In this document: piece by piece, positions 1 through 8,121 of the stretch
Position numbering within the stretch: the first letter of the stretch is position 1
Layout of the letters: each line of letters opens with the position of its first letter
Assembly (NCBI RefSeq): GCF_044377145.1
Contig: NZ_JBILJQ010000002.1
Coordinates: 62,001 to 126,000 of the forward strand
DNA from: Aquimonas sp044377145
GTDB taxonomy: Bacteria; Pseudomonadota; Gammaproteobacteria; Xanthomonadales; Xanthomonadaceae
DNA: 64,000 nt
Direction of reading: 5' to 3'
Translations under genes and position numbers: made by a program
The notes under the pieces: generated by a model
Databases searched by the model: none
Told to the model about the DNA's origin: nothing
What the model saw: only the letters and a program-made list of their open reading frames with translations

Positions 1-94
1 GGCCAATCGAGCCCACTCGTCCTGCAAATCGTCGAAAAACTGTCCTTGCGCGGTCGAACTTTCAACTCGACCTCCAAAACCGGACAGGCTGCTA
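1..94. repeat. Copy of a 160-bp interspersed element (right part, cut by window edge)
   Basis: This stretch matches positions 28016-28102, where the complete element is found. Both contain GCCCACTCG, CCTGCAAATCGTCGAAAA and a terminal GACAGGCTGCTA. By eye they are about 80% identical and in the same orientation. The left end of this copy would lie before the window. It sits just downstream of the last gene of the PKS operon (stop at 242). The rest of the gap, 95-241, shows no gene. Confidence 0.7.
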
Positions 95-241
95 CGGAAG
101 GATTGAAGCACTCCACCCCGCAATTCCGCGCAACAGTGCGGATTCGGCCTTGCATGACTCGCCTACGCGACAATCAAGTCCTTGGCCGTGGGTTGCACGG
201 GCCCGGCACGGACAGCCAGTTGGGCAGCCCGATCGAGTTGA

Positions 242-1003
242 TCAGCGAATAACTGGTGTTGCCGCTGCGGTCGCCTCGGTCATCCCTTGAGCTTCGTTGA
301 TGAAACTGAAGCGCGCGTTGCGGTACTTCGGCTTGTCGACCAGTGTCGGCAACTGCTCGCTGAACAGCTTGAACGTTTCCTCGGCGCCACCCAGGTTGAC
401 CAGAAAATCGGGGAAGAAGCCGCCCATGCTGAAATCCTGGACCAGCACTATCTCAAGCTGGCCGTTCTCCACGGGGGTCAACTGCCAACGGTTGTGAATG
501 TGGGTGATGCGAATGCAGCAATCATTCAAGGGGACCTTGGCGCCGCCAGCCATCACATCGATGGTGACTATGCCGGTTTCGGGGTCCTGTGCCGCGTGAC
601 TCTTGATGACGTATTCGCGGTTCTTGAAGACCGGGGGCAACAGCTCAAGCGTCCACAGCACCGAGTCACCTTGGGCCTCCTCGCTGTACGGCTCGAGTAC
701 GGTCAAGTCGACGCAGACCGGAATCCATTCCTTGCAGTTTTCCAAGCTGTCGTTATCGAGAAGCAGAGAAGCTGCGATCTGGCTGCGGGTGTAGTCGCCG
801 CGGGCAACGCCTTTGAACTGCTTGTTGAACGTGCCAGGAGCCTTGAATGAGTAGACCTGGATGCCGTCACGGTCAATCTCAAGCTCCCACGTGTTCGACC
901 CAGACAGGGTCCACGCACTGTTCGTACCAGCTCCGACGAGTACCAGGACAGCGGTTCCGAGCAACAGGCGCTTGCCCCATTTTTTCAGACGATTCGTGCG
1001 CAT
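242..1003 (-). CDS. Membrane-anchored START-domain (SRPBCC) lipid-binding protein, copy 2
   Basis: A 253-residue protein with a basic N-terminus and one hydrophobic segment (about residues 11-30), followed by a START-like domain. The pattern WELEIDRDGIQVYSFKAPG, then D(C)VDL and a C-terminal QDFSMGGFFPDFLVNLGG helix, is typical of bacterial START proteins, which bind a hydrophobic ligand in a helix-grip cavity. The N-terminal helix suggests tethering to the inner membrane with the domain in the periplasm. It is the last gene of the PKS operon and begins 3 nt after the stop of its paralogue at 1007-1768. The two share most of the core motifs, so they arose by tandem duplication. The ligand is unknown; the context suggests the polyketide product or a lipid precursor. 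Confidence 0.8.
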   Translation of the reverse strand: MRTNRLKKWGKRLLLGTAVLVLVGAGTNSAWTLSGSNTWELEIDRDGIQVYSFKAPGTFNKQFKGVARGDYTRSQIAASLLLDNDSLENCKEWIPVCVDLTVLEPYSEEAQGDSVLWTLELLPPVFKNREYVIKSHAAQDPETGIVTIDVMAGGAKVPLNDCCIRITHIHNRWQLTPVENGQLEIVLVQDFSMGGFFPDFLVNLGGAEETFKLFSEQLPTLVDKPKYRNARFSFINEAQGMTEATAAATPVIR

Positions 1004-1006
1004 GGA

Positions 1007-1768
1007 TCAGGCTTCCTTGATGAAATCGTAACGGACGCCGCGCAATTCAGTTTTGTCGAGCAGTTGCGGCAGCTGATCGTGAATAAACTTGTAGACTTCT
1101 TCCGCACCGGCGAGGTTCAGCAGGAAGCGCGGAAATGTCCCGCCCATGTCCATGTCCTGGATGAACTCGATCTCAACCTGACCGTTTTCCTTCGGTGTGT
1201 AGATCCAACGGTTCTGCACATGGGTCAGGCGAATTGCATCAGGGTTTCGAGGTGCACTGTTTGGCGCGGCGATGACGTCAATGGTGACCGCGCGACTGAC
1301 AGGATCCTGGGAAACCTGGGAGCGGATTACTATTTCTCGGGCCGTGAAGGGGGCAGGTAGGCCCAGCTTCCAGAGCACGGTGTCGGACATGGTCTTGCTG
1401 TCCCAGGGCGAGATCACCTTGAGATCGACGCAATCGGGAATCGAGTTCAGACAGTTGTCGAGTGTGGCATTTTCGATCAGGCCGGCCACCAGGTGAGTGA
1501 GCGTGTAGTCGGTACGCGTCAATGCACGGAATCGCTTGTTGTAGGTGCCAGGCTCTTTCAATGAGTAAACCTGAACGCCATTACGTTCAAATTCGAGGTG
1601 CCATTGATTGTCCCCGCTGGCCTTCCACAGCAAGTTGACCAGAAAGATAAAAAGCACCAAACCGGCCAGCAGGTAGGTGGACAGACGCAACAGGCGCATG
1701 AGTCGTGAACGCGGACGAGCGATGGTTTCCGACGGGCTGTCGCCCGTGGTGCCGATTACAGTGGCCAT
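1007..1768 (-). CDS. Membrane-anchored START-domain (SRPBCC) lipid-binding protein, copy 1
   Basis: A 253-residue protein with a hydrophilic N-terminal extension, a transmembrane helix at about residues 24-46 and a START-like domain (WHLEFERNGVQVYSLKEPG, DCVDLKV, QDMDMGGTFPRFLLNLAG). The ATG at 1768 has GGAGG 4 nt upstream, which supports this start. It lies 79 nt after the GMC oxidoreductase and 3 nt before its paralogue, in the same operon. It may take a hydrophobic molecule from, or hand it to, the RND transporter encoded upstream. That role is inferred from context; only the fold family is visible in the sequence. Confidence 0.8.
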   Translation of the reverse strand: MATVIGTTGDSPSETIARPRSRLMRLLRLSTYLLAGLVLFIFLVNLLWKASGDNQWHLEFERNGVQVYSLKEPGTYNKRFRALTRTDYTLTHLVAGLIENATLDNCLNSIPDCVDLKVISPWDSKTMSDTVLWKLGLPAPFTAREIVIRSQVSQDPVSRAVTIDVIAAPNSAPRNPDAIRLTHVQNRWIYTPKENGQVEIEFIQDMDMGGTFPRFLLNLAGAEEVYKFIHDQLPQLLDKTELRGVRYDFIKEA

Positions 1769-1847
1769 AGAGCCTCCAGGATTGAATGTCGGCGGGCAAA
1801 GCCACCGGAAGAAGCGGGTTGAGCCCGCGGTGATAGGCCTACATACG

Positions 1848-3146
1848 TCATTTGTGCGGGAGTTGCGTCGTACCTTGGGCCGAGCCTTTGATTCGCTTTG
1901 CCAAGCGCTTGGCGAGGCAGAGCAGAGTAACGGCGGGTGGATTGCGGCATTCGTCGGGAATCACCGATCCATCGCAGACAAAGAGCCCCCGGAAGCGGGT
2001 TTGCAGGTCAGTATCCACATGTTCGTTAATGCGCACCATTCCGCCGACACGACCAGCACTGACGAGTCCGAAGTTGAAAACGTGGCGTGCGCCCGCGTGC
2101 TCGAGGATCTCGCGCGCGGCCTGTTCTCCCCGCTGCAACCGGGCACGGTCTTCATCCGCCAGGTGCTTGCGCAACCGCCCCTCAGGGTCCAACTCTCCGC
2201 TGACTTGATCGCGCACCTTCACCCCGATCCCCAGGGTTCCGCCGTAGGCCACCAAATGACGGGGCTTGAAGCTACCGATCATCATCAGGCGGTGCAGAAA
2301 CCTCGGCACATTGGCATCGCCAAGCTCTACGCCTTCCTGCTCTATGCCGCCCATACAGCCGACGAAGCTGTCAGCGCTGCTTGCCTCGGGTACGACACCG
2401 TACAAGACGTAGCCGGGGTTACAGAAGAAGCCGCGTTGCCCGACGTCCGTCACGCCATTGGCGCGAAGCAACTGAGGGCTGGCCAGCTCGCCTGCAGCGA
2501 TCACGATGTTGTCCGCATGTGCCTGCAGACGTCGGGGCCAGCGCAAGGCTGGGCTGTGCATGTACTCGACTCCGATAGCGCGATCACCCTTCAGCAGCAG
2601 ACGCTCGACTCTCGCGTGGTTGCGCAGCTCAGCGCCGTGTGAACAGGCCTGGTCGATGTGGCTGCGCGCGCGCCAAATTGCGTCAAAGCTGTAACCCGAC
2701 GCGCAACGCTTGGGATCGACCAGCATGTCGTGTGCACCCCATACGTGCCCAAGTGCGCGGGCGCTGTCGCGAAGACGCCGTGACTTTTCGCTGATCAGTG
2801 ATTCGGGCAATGGAGCGAAGCCGAGCTCAGCGCGCACCTCTTCAAGCTCAGTGTCGAGCTCGACTCCGTAGCGTCGGAACATATCCAAGGAAGGGCTCTT
2901 TGCAACTCCAAAATAGAGGTTGCTGGAGCCCCCCGTGGCCAAACCACGAGAAACCGTCATCCCTTCGCCCAGACGAACTTCGTCAGTCATACGTGCCAGT
3001 GCGAGCAGACCTTCCTTGGGCCGAAGGTCCGGGCCGCGCTCAAGCAGCAGGACCTTCTGTCCCCCGGCGCTGAGATCGCGAGCAAGCGCCGCCCCTGAGG
3101 TCCCGCTGCCGACCACGATGGTGTCGAACCTGGTTGATTCCTGCAT
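1848..3146 (-). CDS. Short GMC-family FAD oxidoreductase, probably atypical
   Basis: A 432-residue protein. Residues about 10-24 (VVGSGTSGAALARDL) form the FAD-binding Rossmann motif, followed by LLLERGPDLRP. The segment ATGGSSNLYFGVAKSPS is the GMC-type FAD loop, and VIAAGELASPQLLRANGV is the second GMC signature. The C-terminus (GLFVCDGSVIPDECRNPPAVT) matches the GMC C-terminal domain. Where the family usually has SAHPxGG with the catalytic His, this protein reads SAGRVGG, so the His appears replaced by Gly. It is also shorter than the usual 500-570 residues. The ATG has GGGAG 8 nt upstream. The gene starts 12 nt after the barrel gene and may act on the polyketide. Whether it still oxidises an alcohol is unclear. 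Confidence 0.8.
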   Translation of the reverse strand: MQESTRFDTIVVGSGTSGAALARDLSAGGQKVLLLERGPDLRPKEGLLALARMTDEVRLGEGMTVSRGLATGGSSNLYFGVAKSPSLDMFRRYGVELDTELEEVRAELGFAPLPESLISEKSRRLRDSARALGHVWGAHDMLVDPKRCASGYSFDAIWRARSHIDQACSHGAELRNHARVERLLLKGDRAIGVEYMHSPALRWPRRLQAHADNIVIAAGELASPQLLRANGVTDVGQRGFFCNPGYVLYGVVPEASSADSFVGCMGGIEQEGVELGDANVPRFLHRLMMIGSFKPRHLVAYGGTLGIGVKVRDQVSGELDPEGRLRKHLADEDRARLQRGEQAAREILEHAGARHVFNFGLVSAGRVGGMVRINEHVDTDLQTRFRGLFVCDGSVIPDECRNPPAVTLLCLAKRLAKRIKGSAQGTTQLPHK

Positions 3147-3158
3147 GTTGCGCTCCCG

Positions 3159-4454
3159 TCAAAACTGATAGAGCACTCGGAAAACCAAGGTGCTCTGGCC
3201 GCGGAACGGGTACAGCTCAGCCCGCGGGTCGCTGGTGGATATATGAAATGCATCGAGGTTGAGGCTGATGCGGTCGTCCCACTTGTAAGACAGGAACGCC
3301 GAGAACAGGGAGCTGCTGTAGGGGTGGTTAGCGATCGCCAGTACGTTGGCAGTCAGCGTGTCGTTGAAGAACATGTTGTTCCAGACGAGAGCAATCGAAG
3401 ACTGGTTGCGCGGCACCCGCAACGCGGCATCCCAGTTGCGCACATGGCTGTTGGCGAGCTCCAGGCCTAGTGAGTGCGAGCCGCCCTTTCCGAGGGCGTA
3501 CTCGCCGCGCAGGGAGAGATCCAAAGTGCTGCGCTCAACGGTCTGCAGAGCATCGGTGGCGAACGCCAAGCCCGCCTTGTGAGCGAACTCGGCAGCGAAC
3601 AGCGCGTTGCCGCGTGAGTGATTGATCGCGGCACCGAGCATGTCGAAGCGTTGCGAGTCACGCCGTAGGTTGCCGTCTTCATCCAGGCTGAATACTGGGT
3701 CGTTGGAGATCAGTCGAGCCGCCATCAGACTTAGATCGATACTGTCCGAGGATCGCCTCCAGCGGCCGCCGAACTCCGAGCGCTCGGCGATGGCGTCCAG
3801 AGCAACAACGTCACTCGACTCGAATTCGTAGGCCGTTCCTGCCCTCGGGTAGCGATTGAAGCTCGCCTCGGGTACCACAAAGGCACTCCACTCGCCTGTT
3901 CCAGAAAAGCGTTCATAGCTGATCATGTTCTGGCCGATCCGCGATTCCTCAAGGCTGATAAAGAACAGCTCGGAGAAGTTTCGCGGGCTTATCACGTCGG
4001 TGATCGCGCCGACTTCGGATTCGCCCCAGATCAGAATTTGTCGCCCAAAGCGCAGGCTGTGTGCTCCGCGGCTGTACTGTGCGTATGCCTCTCTTCCCAG
4101 GTTCTCCGAATGGACCTTCCGTCCGTGGGCCTCTGCACGATGATCGTTCTCCAGGAAGGCGGTCAGCTTGGTATCCAGGCGCAAGAAGATGCCCTCACCG
4201 ACGTGCCTTTCGTACTCAAGCCGAAATGAACTCCGGTTGTTGGTCCAGTCGCTGGTGTCACTTCGGGTTCGCCGCACTGCAAGCTCGTGACCCAAAGTGA
4301 AGCGAGCGCTTGACCAGAACGATTCTTCGGCTTCCTCCCAGGTGTCGAGCTCGAACTCGAAGCTAGAGTCATTCAGGGGAGGAGGCTCATCGGCCTGGGT
4401 GGCTGCGCAGGCGAGCAGGGGGACGATGAGGGCCCAGCGCGCGAAGTCACGCAC
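3159..4454 (-). CDS. DUF1302-like outer-membrane beta-barrel protein
   Basis: About 431 residues from a GTG start at 4454, which has GAGG 8 nt upstream. A GTG at 4475 is also in frame but overlaps the upstream stop. A signal peptide (FARWALIVPLLACAATQA) is followed by a protein rich in alternating strands ending in YQF, the aromatic C-terminus of outer-membrane barrels. The motif LRFGRQILIWGESE matches the LGRQVVSWGES signature of the DUF1302 protein at 44987-46861, so the two are distant relatives. It lies directly after the LolA-like gene in the PKS operon. The likely role is an outer-membrane acceptor or conduit for the hydrophobic cargo moved by the RND and LolA-like proteins. This is inference. 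Confidence 0.75.
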   Translation of the reverse strand: MRDFARWALIVPLLACAATQADEPPPLNDSSFEFELDTWEEAEESFWSSARFTLGHELAVRRTRSDTSDWTNNRSSFRLEYERHVGEGIFLRLDTKLTAFLENDHRAEAHGRKVHSENLGREAYAQYSRGAHSLRFGRQILIWGESEVGAITDVISPRNFSELFFISLEESRIGQNMISYERFSGTGEWSAFVVPEASFNRYPRAGTAYEFESSDVVALDAIAERSEFGGRWRRSSDSIDLSLMAARLISNDPVFSLDEDGNLRRDSQRFDMLGAAINHSRGNALFAAEFAHKAGLAFATDALQTVERSTLDLSLRGEYALGKGGSHSLGLELANSHVRNWDAALRVPRNQSSIALVWNNMFFNDTLTANVLAIANHPYSSSLFSAFLSYKWDDRISLNLDAFHISTSDPRAELYPFRGQSTLVFRVLYQF

Positions 4455-4465
4455 CCGCGCTGCCT

Positions 4466-5383
4466 CTAGTTCCACGCCTTCCGAACCTCATTCATATGGC
4501 GCTCGCGGAAGGGCTGGTCAGTGAGAACTCGCTGGGTCAGCACTTCGTCGGGAATCTCACGATCAAACACATTGTTCAGGCGATCAATGGTCGAAACGCG
4601 TCGGGTGAGCAGATTGGTCATCACCACTCGCTTCGGCCACCAGTGATTTTCGACGAACTCAAGCCCACTGACGGTGCGCTCCTTGACGCGCTGCCCATTG
4701 TGGTTGAAGAGTTCTTCTTTCAGCAGGATGTGGCGTTCGCGGTCGATCCAGGTGACCACGCGCCCGTATTTGGATTTGCGGGCGCGCTCCGGGGTGGGTG
4801 TCCACTGCAGCGCCCAGGCCGGGCGCATTGTCGGCCCGGTGATCTCATGCGTTGAGATGTCCACCTCTTCGAGGAGTTCAAAAACGTACTCATCGGGGCG
4901 GCGGTAGTCGAGATCCTCGATATAGAACTCCGAACCAAAAAAGGCACCGCTGTCGTCACTGTCCTGGGTAGCAATAACGCGCTTTACCTTGCCAAGTGCG
5001 GGTAGATAGATCCAGGCAGAGTTGTCCTGGCTTGGCTCGTAGTATTCATAGTTGAGCATCGCGATGCCGCGTTCACGGGCTGGCTCAAGAATCATGGCGG
5101 TCGAACGGATGTCGTCGCCGTAGAACTTCAGCAGATTCTCGATCACAGACACCCGGGGCCGCTCGGCGCAGCGCGCCGTGCCTTCTTCGACGCGGAAACG
5201 GCAAGTGCTCAGAGTGAACTTGGTCATCAGGGTGGAGTGAGACTTGCGCAAAACGTGGTCGAAACGATCAGCGATCTCACGCGGGCTCATTGCCGAAGCG
5301 ACACCGGCAGTAAAAGTCAGACACAGGACGAGCAGGCAGAGCATGCTGACGCGCTGGGCGCGCGGGGGTTGCATCGGATACAT
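4466..5383 (-). CDS. LolA-like periplasmic carrier (outer membrane lipoprotein-sorting family)
   Basis: About 305 residues. The ATG at 5383 has GGAG 9 nt upstream and is followed by a signal peptide (MLCLLVLCLTFTAGVASA). Longer in-frame readings upstream use no good start and overlap the RND gene. The pattern STAMILEPARERGIAMLNYEYY, SAWIYLPALGKVKRVIA, FFGSEFYIEDL and GRVVTWIDRERHILLKEELF is typical of the family that accompanies RND/MMPL transporters and has a LolA-like half-barrel fold. It is placed 43 nt after the RND gene. It probably receives a hydrophobic molecule from the transporter and carries it across the periplasm. No lipobox is evident. Confidence 0.85.
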   Translation of the reverse strand: MYPMQPPRAQRVSMLCLLVLCLTFTAGVASAMSPREIADRFDHVLRKSHSTLMTKFTLSTCRFRVEEGTARCAERPRVSVIENLLKFYGDDIRSTAMILEPARERGIAMLNYEYYEPSQDNSAWIYLPALGKVKRVIATQDSDDSGAFFGSEFYIEDLDYRRPDEYVFELLEEVDISTHEITGPTMRPAWALQWTPTPERARKSKYGRVVTWIDRERHILLKEELFNHNGQRVKERTVSGLEFVENHWWPKRVVMTNLLTRRVSTIDRLNNVFDREIPDEVLTQRVLTDQPFRERHMNEVRKAWN

Positions 5384-5426
5384 GGGAGAACTCCGAGAAC
5401 AGCGGATGGATGGAGCGGTGGAACGA

Positions 5427-8012
5427 TTAGGCCGGATCGGCAAGCAAGTTGGCGCGGGTGGACTCGGGGGCAGACACCAGCAACATGGCAGGCAGCAGGA
5501 ACAGGTCGGCCAGCAGCGCCGCAAACACCGCGAGTGCGCCCAGCAGGCCGACGGTGGCGGTTCCAATGCTCGAAGAGAACATCAGGATCGAAAGCCCCAG
5601 GCCGAGAATCAACGAAGTGAACAGGACCGCCTGGCCCACCGACTGCAAGGTTTCGCGCAGGGCGCGTGGTACATCGCCATCGAGGGCGACCTCCCGCTGG
5701 TAGTGCACGAGGAAGTGAATCGTGTCGTCGACCGCGATGCCGATGATGATCGGCGCGATCAACACGGTCGAAAAGTCCATGGGTATACCGAGCAGTCCCA
5801 GAACTCCAAAGCAAAGTGCTGCCGGCAACGCGTTGGCGAGGATCGCTATCAGACCGATGCGCAGTGAGCCGAAGACCAGGAGAAGGACCACGCTTATCGC
5901 GATCAGGGCCGTTCCGAACGTGAACAGCGATGTCCAGGCAAGATAATCGGAACCGTTCATCATCAACGTGAACATGCCGGTGACAGTGGCCTTCGCCTCT
6001 GGGTATCGTTCGCGCAAGGCCAGAACTGCGGCATCTATGTCGGCCTGCATTTCCTCGAACACCCGGGTGTAAGTGTAGGAACCCGCGTTGCGTAGATAGA
6101 CAGTGACATGGGCGCGGCTGTAGTCGTCGGAGACCATGCGGCGCCGCTCGGTCGGGTTCGAGTTGTCGAACATGAAGAGCGTTTGCGAGAGCAGTTCCGG
6201 AGTCGGCGGAATGACGTGCATTTCGGGCCGGTCTTCGTTGAGCGTCTGGTAGGACTTCTTCGCCACGTCGACCAAGGACGCCGTACGAACCACGTGTTTG
6301 CTGAAGCGACTCTTGATCTGGTCCTGCAGATCCTCGAAGCGCTGCATGGCCCACGGGTCTTGAAAGGCGTACTCGCGGCCAAGATCGAAGTACACGACCA
6401 AGGATTGCGACCCCATCATCTCCTCGTCGGCAACTTGGAAGCTGTCGCGGATGGGCGAATGCTGTGGGTACTGAGCGATCGGATCGGTATCGATCCTCAC
6501 CAAAGCGCTTCCGTAAAGACAGGCCAGCGTGGCGGCGCCGAATACTCCGATGACCCACCACGGTCGACGCTCCACGATGGGCAGAACAGGCCGCAGCAGG
6601 CGCTGGCTCAGGCGCGCGGGATCCGGCAACAGCCCACGCAAACTCAGGCGGGCGAACAAGCTGGAGCCCGTCGCCCGTTTATGCGGCCACCACAGTTCCA
6701 GCATCAAGGGCATGACGTAGATCGAGAGCACAAACGCGACCACGATGCCTGCCGCTGTCATAAGACCAAACACGCGAATCGGTACGATTGGGCTCAAAGC
6801 CACGGAGAGCATTCCCAGCACGGTGGTTACGGTTGTGAGCAGGGCCGCGTTGGCGGTTACCCCGAACGTTGTGCGTATGGCCTGCTCGTGCTCCATTCCC
6901 TGGTCGCGGCGGTACAGGTAACCCGACAGGAGATGGACGGGGTCGGCTATGCCGATCACGAGGATCATGACCAGGGTCAGTATGAGAAACCCGGTAAGCG
7001 TAAAGCCCAGCCAACCGGCCAGGCCGAGGGTCCATACGCAGCTCAGGAGCACAATTGCCACTGGCCAGACAACGCCGCTGGGGCTGCGGAACAGCAGCAA
7101 CAGCACCAGCATCATGACCACCAGGAGACCCGAATACAGGCTGCCCATCTCTTCGAGCATCTTCATGTCGTGCTCGGTGGTTGCCGGATTGCCGATCGGA
7201 AAGTAGCGGAAGTGTTCGGCAAACTCTGGCTTGGTCAGGGTGACCTGCACGGCACGGATGAAGTCGTAGTACTCGCTGAGATCGGTGGACTTGAACTCTG
7301 GCTGCGCGGGCGGCGCCGTGTCTTGGTAATCCATCAAGACCGTGTCGGCCGCCAGGTTGAGCATGAAGGGCGTGGCATCGGTGCTGTCGCTGTCGGTGGC
7401 AGGGGTCTCGACGCTGCCAAAGTCCGTCTCGACGATGATGGCGCCGTAGCGACCATCCTCTGAGTAGTAAAGGCGTGGGAACGTCTCCTGCGAGTCAGCC
7501 ATGCTGCGGATATCTTCAAGCGCCGGTTTCGTCTCCGGAACGGGGCCGCGCACCAGGTGCCGCGAAATCAGTGCATCCCCCTCGGCGGTCAACACGGGTG
7601 CATTGGTCAGCGCAGTCACTCGGACCATGCGTCGAAGCGCGGAGGGCTCGTCCTCAGCCAACGCCAGTTGGCGGTCCAGCAGATCCTCTCGGATCTGCCT
7701 TGCCAGCCGCAGCGACTTTTCCGAGAACACATCGCCATCAAGTGGTGCGTAGATGACGTAAAGATTGTCCTCGCTGCCGAACTGGGCGCGAAAGGCCTGC
7801 AGTGAGACCAGTCCCGGATCATCCTCGGCAAACCAACCCTCGATCGTCATGTCGAAGCGCAGCTTGCCCATGCCTACAAATGCCAGGGCCGTCAGACCCA
7901 GGAACAGTGCCCAAACCAGGAAGCGGGCCCGGTGCAAGAGTGAAGGCACCTGTTCAAAGTGATGATTGAGGCGTGTGGCAATGCCCCCGTTGAGGTGTGG
8001 CTTGCTGTTCAT
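5427..8012 (-). CDS. RND/MMPL-family transporter of the PKS operon
   Basis: An 861-residue inner-membrane protein of the hydrophobe-transporting RND (MMPL/HpnN-like) type. After a cytoplasmic N-terminus, TM1 lies at about 30-48, followed by a large periplasmic loop (FDMTIEGWFAEDDPGL, DNLYVIYAPLDG), a block of five helices, and a repeat of the whole pattern (VRIDTDPIAQYPQHSP after the second TM1 equivalent). IGIADPVHLLSGY and IGIAVDDTIHFLVHY are the duplicated TM4-type signatures with acidic residues used for proton coupling. The ATG at 8012 has AGGA about 10 nt upstream. The gap of 109 nt after the PksB gene shows no feature. It is likely to move the PKS product or a lipid out of the inner membrane. 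Confidence 0.9.
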   Translation of the reverse strand: MNSKPHLNGGIATRLNHHFEQVPSLLHRARFLVWALFLGLTALAFVGMGKLRFDMTIEGWFAEDDPGLVSLQAFRAQFGSEDNLYVIYAPLDGDVFSEKSLRLARQIREDLLDRQLALAEDEPSALRRMVRVTALTNAPVLTAEGDALISRHLVRGPVPETKPALEDIRSMADSQETFPRLYYSEDGRYGAIIVETDFGSVETPATDSDSTDATPFMLNLAADTVLMDYQDTAPPAQPEFKSTDLSEYYDFIRAVQVTLTKPEFAEHFRYFPIGNPATTEHDMKMLEEMGSLYSGLLVVMMLVLLLLFRSPSGVVWPVAIVLLSCVWTLGLAGWLGFTLTGFLILTLVMILVIGIADPVHLLSGYLYRRDQGMEHEQAIRTTFGVTANAALLTTVTTVLGMLSVALSPIVPIRVFGLMTAAGIVVAFVLSIYVMPLMLELWWPHKRATGSSLFARLSLRGLLPDPARLSQRLLRPVLPIVERRPWWVIGVFGAATLACLYGSALVRIDTDPIAQYPQHSPIRDSFQVADEEMMGSQSLVVYFDLGREYAFQDPWAMQRFEDLQDQIKSRFSKHVVRTASLVDVAKKSYQTLNEDRPEMHVIPPTPELLSQTLFMFDNSNPTERRRMVSDDYSRAHVTVYLRNAGSYTYTRVFEEMQADIDAAVLALRERYPEAKATVTGMFTLMMNGSDYLAWTSLFTFGTALIAISVVLLLVFGSLRIGLIAILANALPAALCFGVLGLLGIPMDFSTVLIAPIIIGIAVDDTIHFLVHYQREVALDGDVPRALRETLQSVGQAVLFTSLILGLGLSILMFSSSIGTATVGLLGALAVFAALLADLFLLPAMLLVSAPESTRANLLADPA

Positions 8013-8121
8013 TTCTGCGTTTTTCCTGAGGACTCGGCCGCGCCCGTCAATAGAGCGAAGGCTCGCAGCGAGGAACCTGGGTAGAGACCCGGGGCTAGGC
8101 GTTGCAACGGCGGTGAACGGG

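Noticed and set aside
5317..6561. 414-codon minus-strand frame overlapping the RND gene
   Set aside because: It lies in an alternative frame of the RND gene; the translation is Arg/Pro-rich and lacks any domain.
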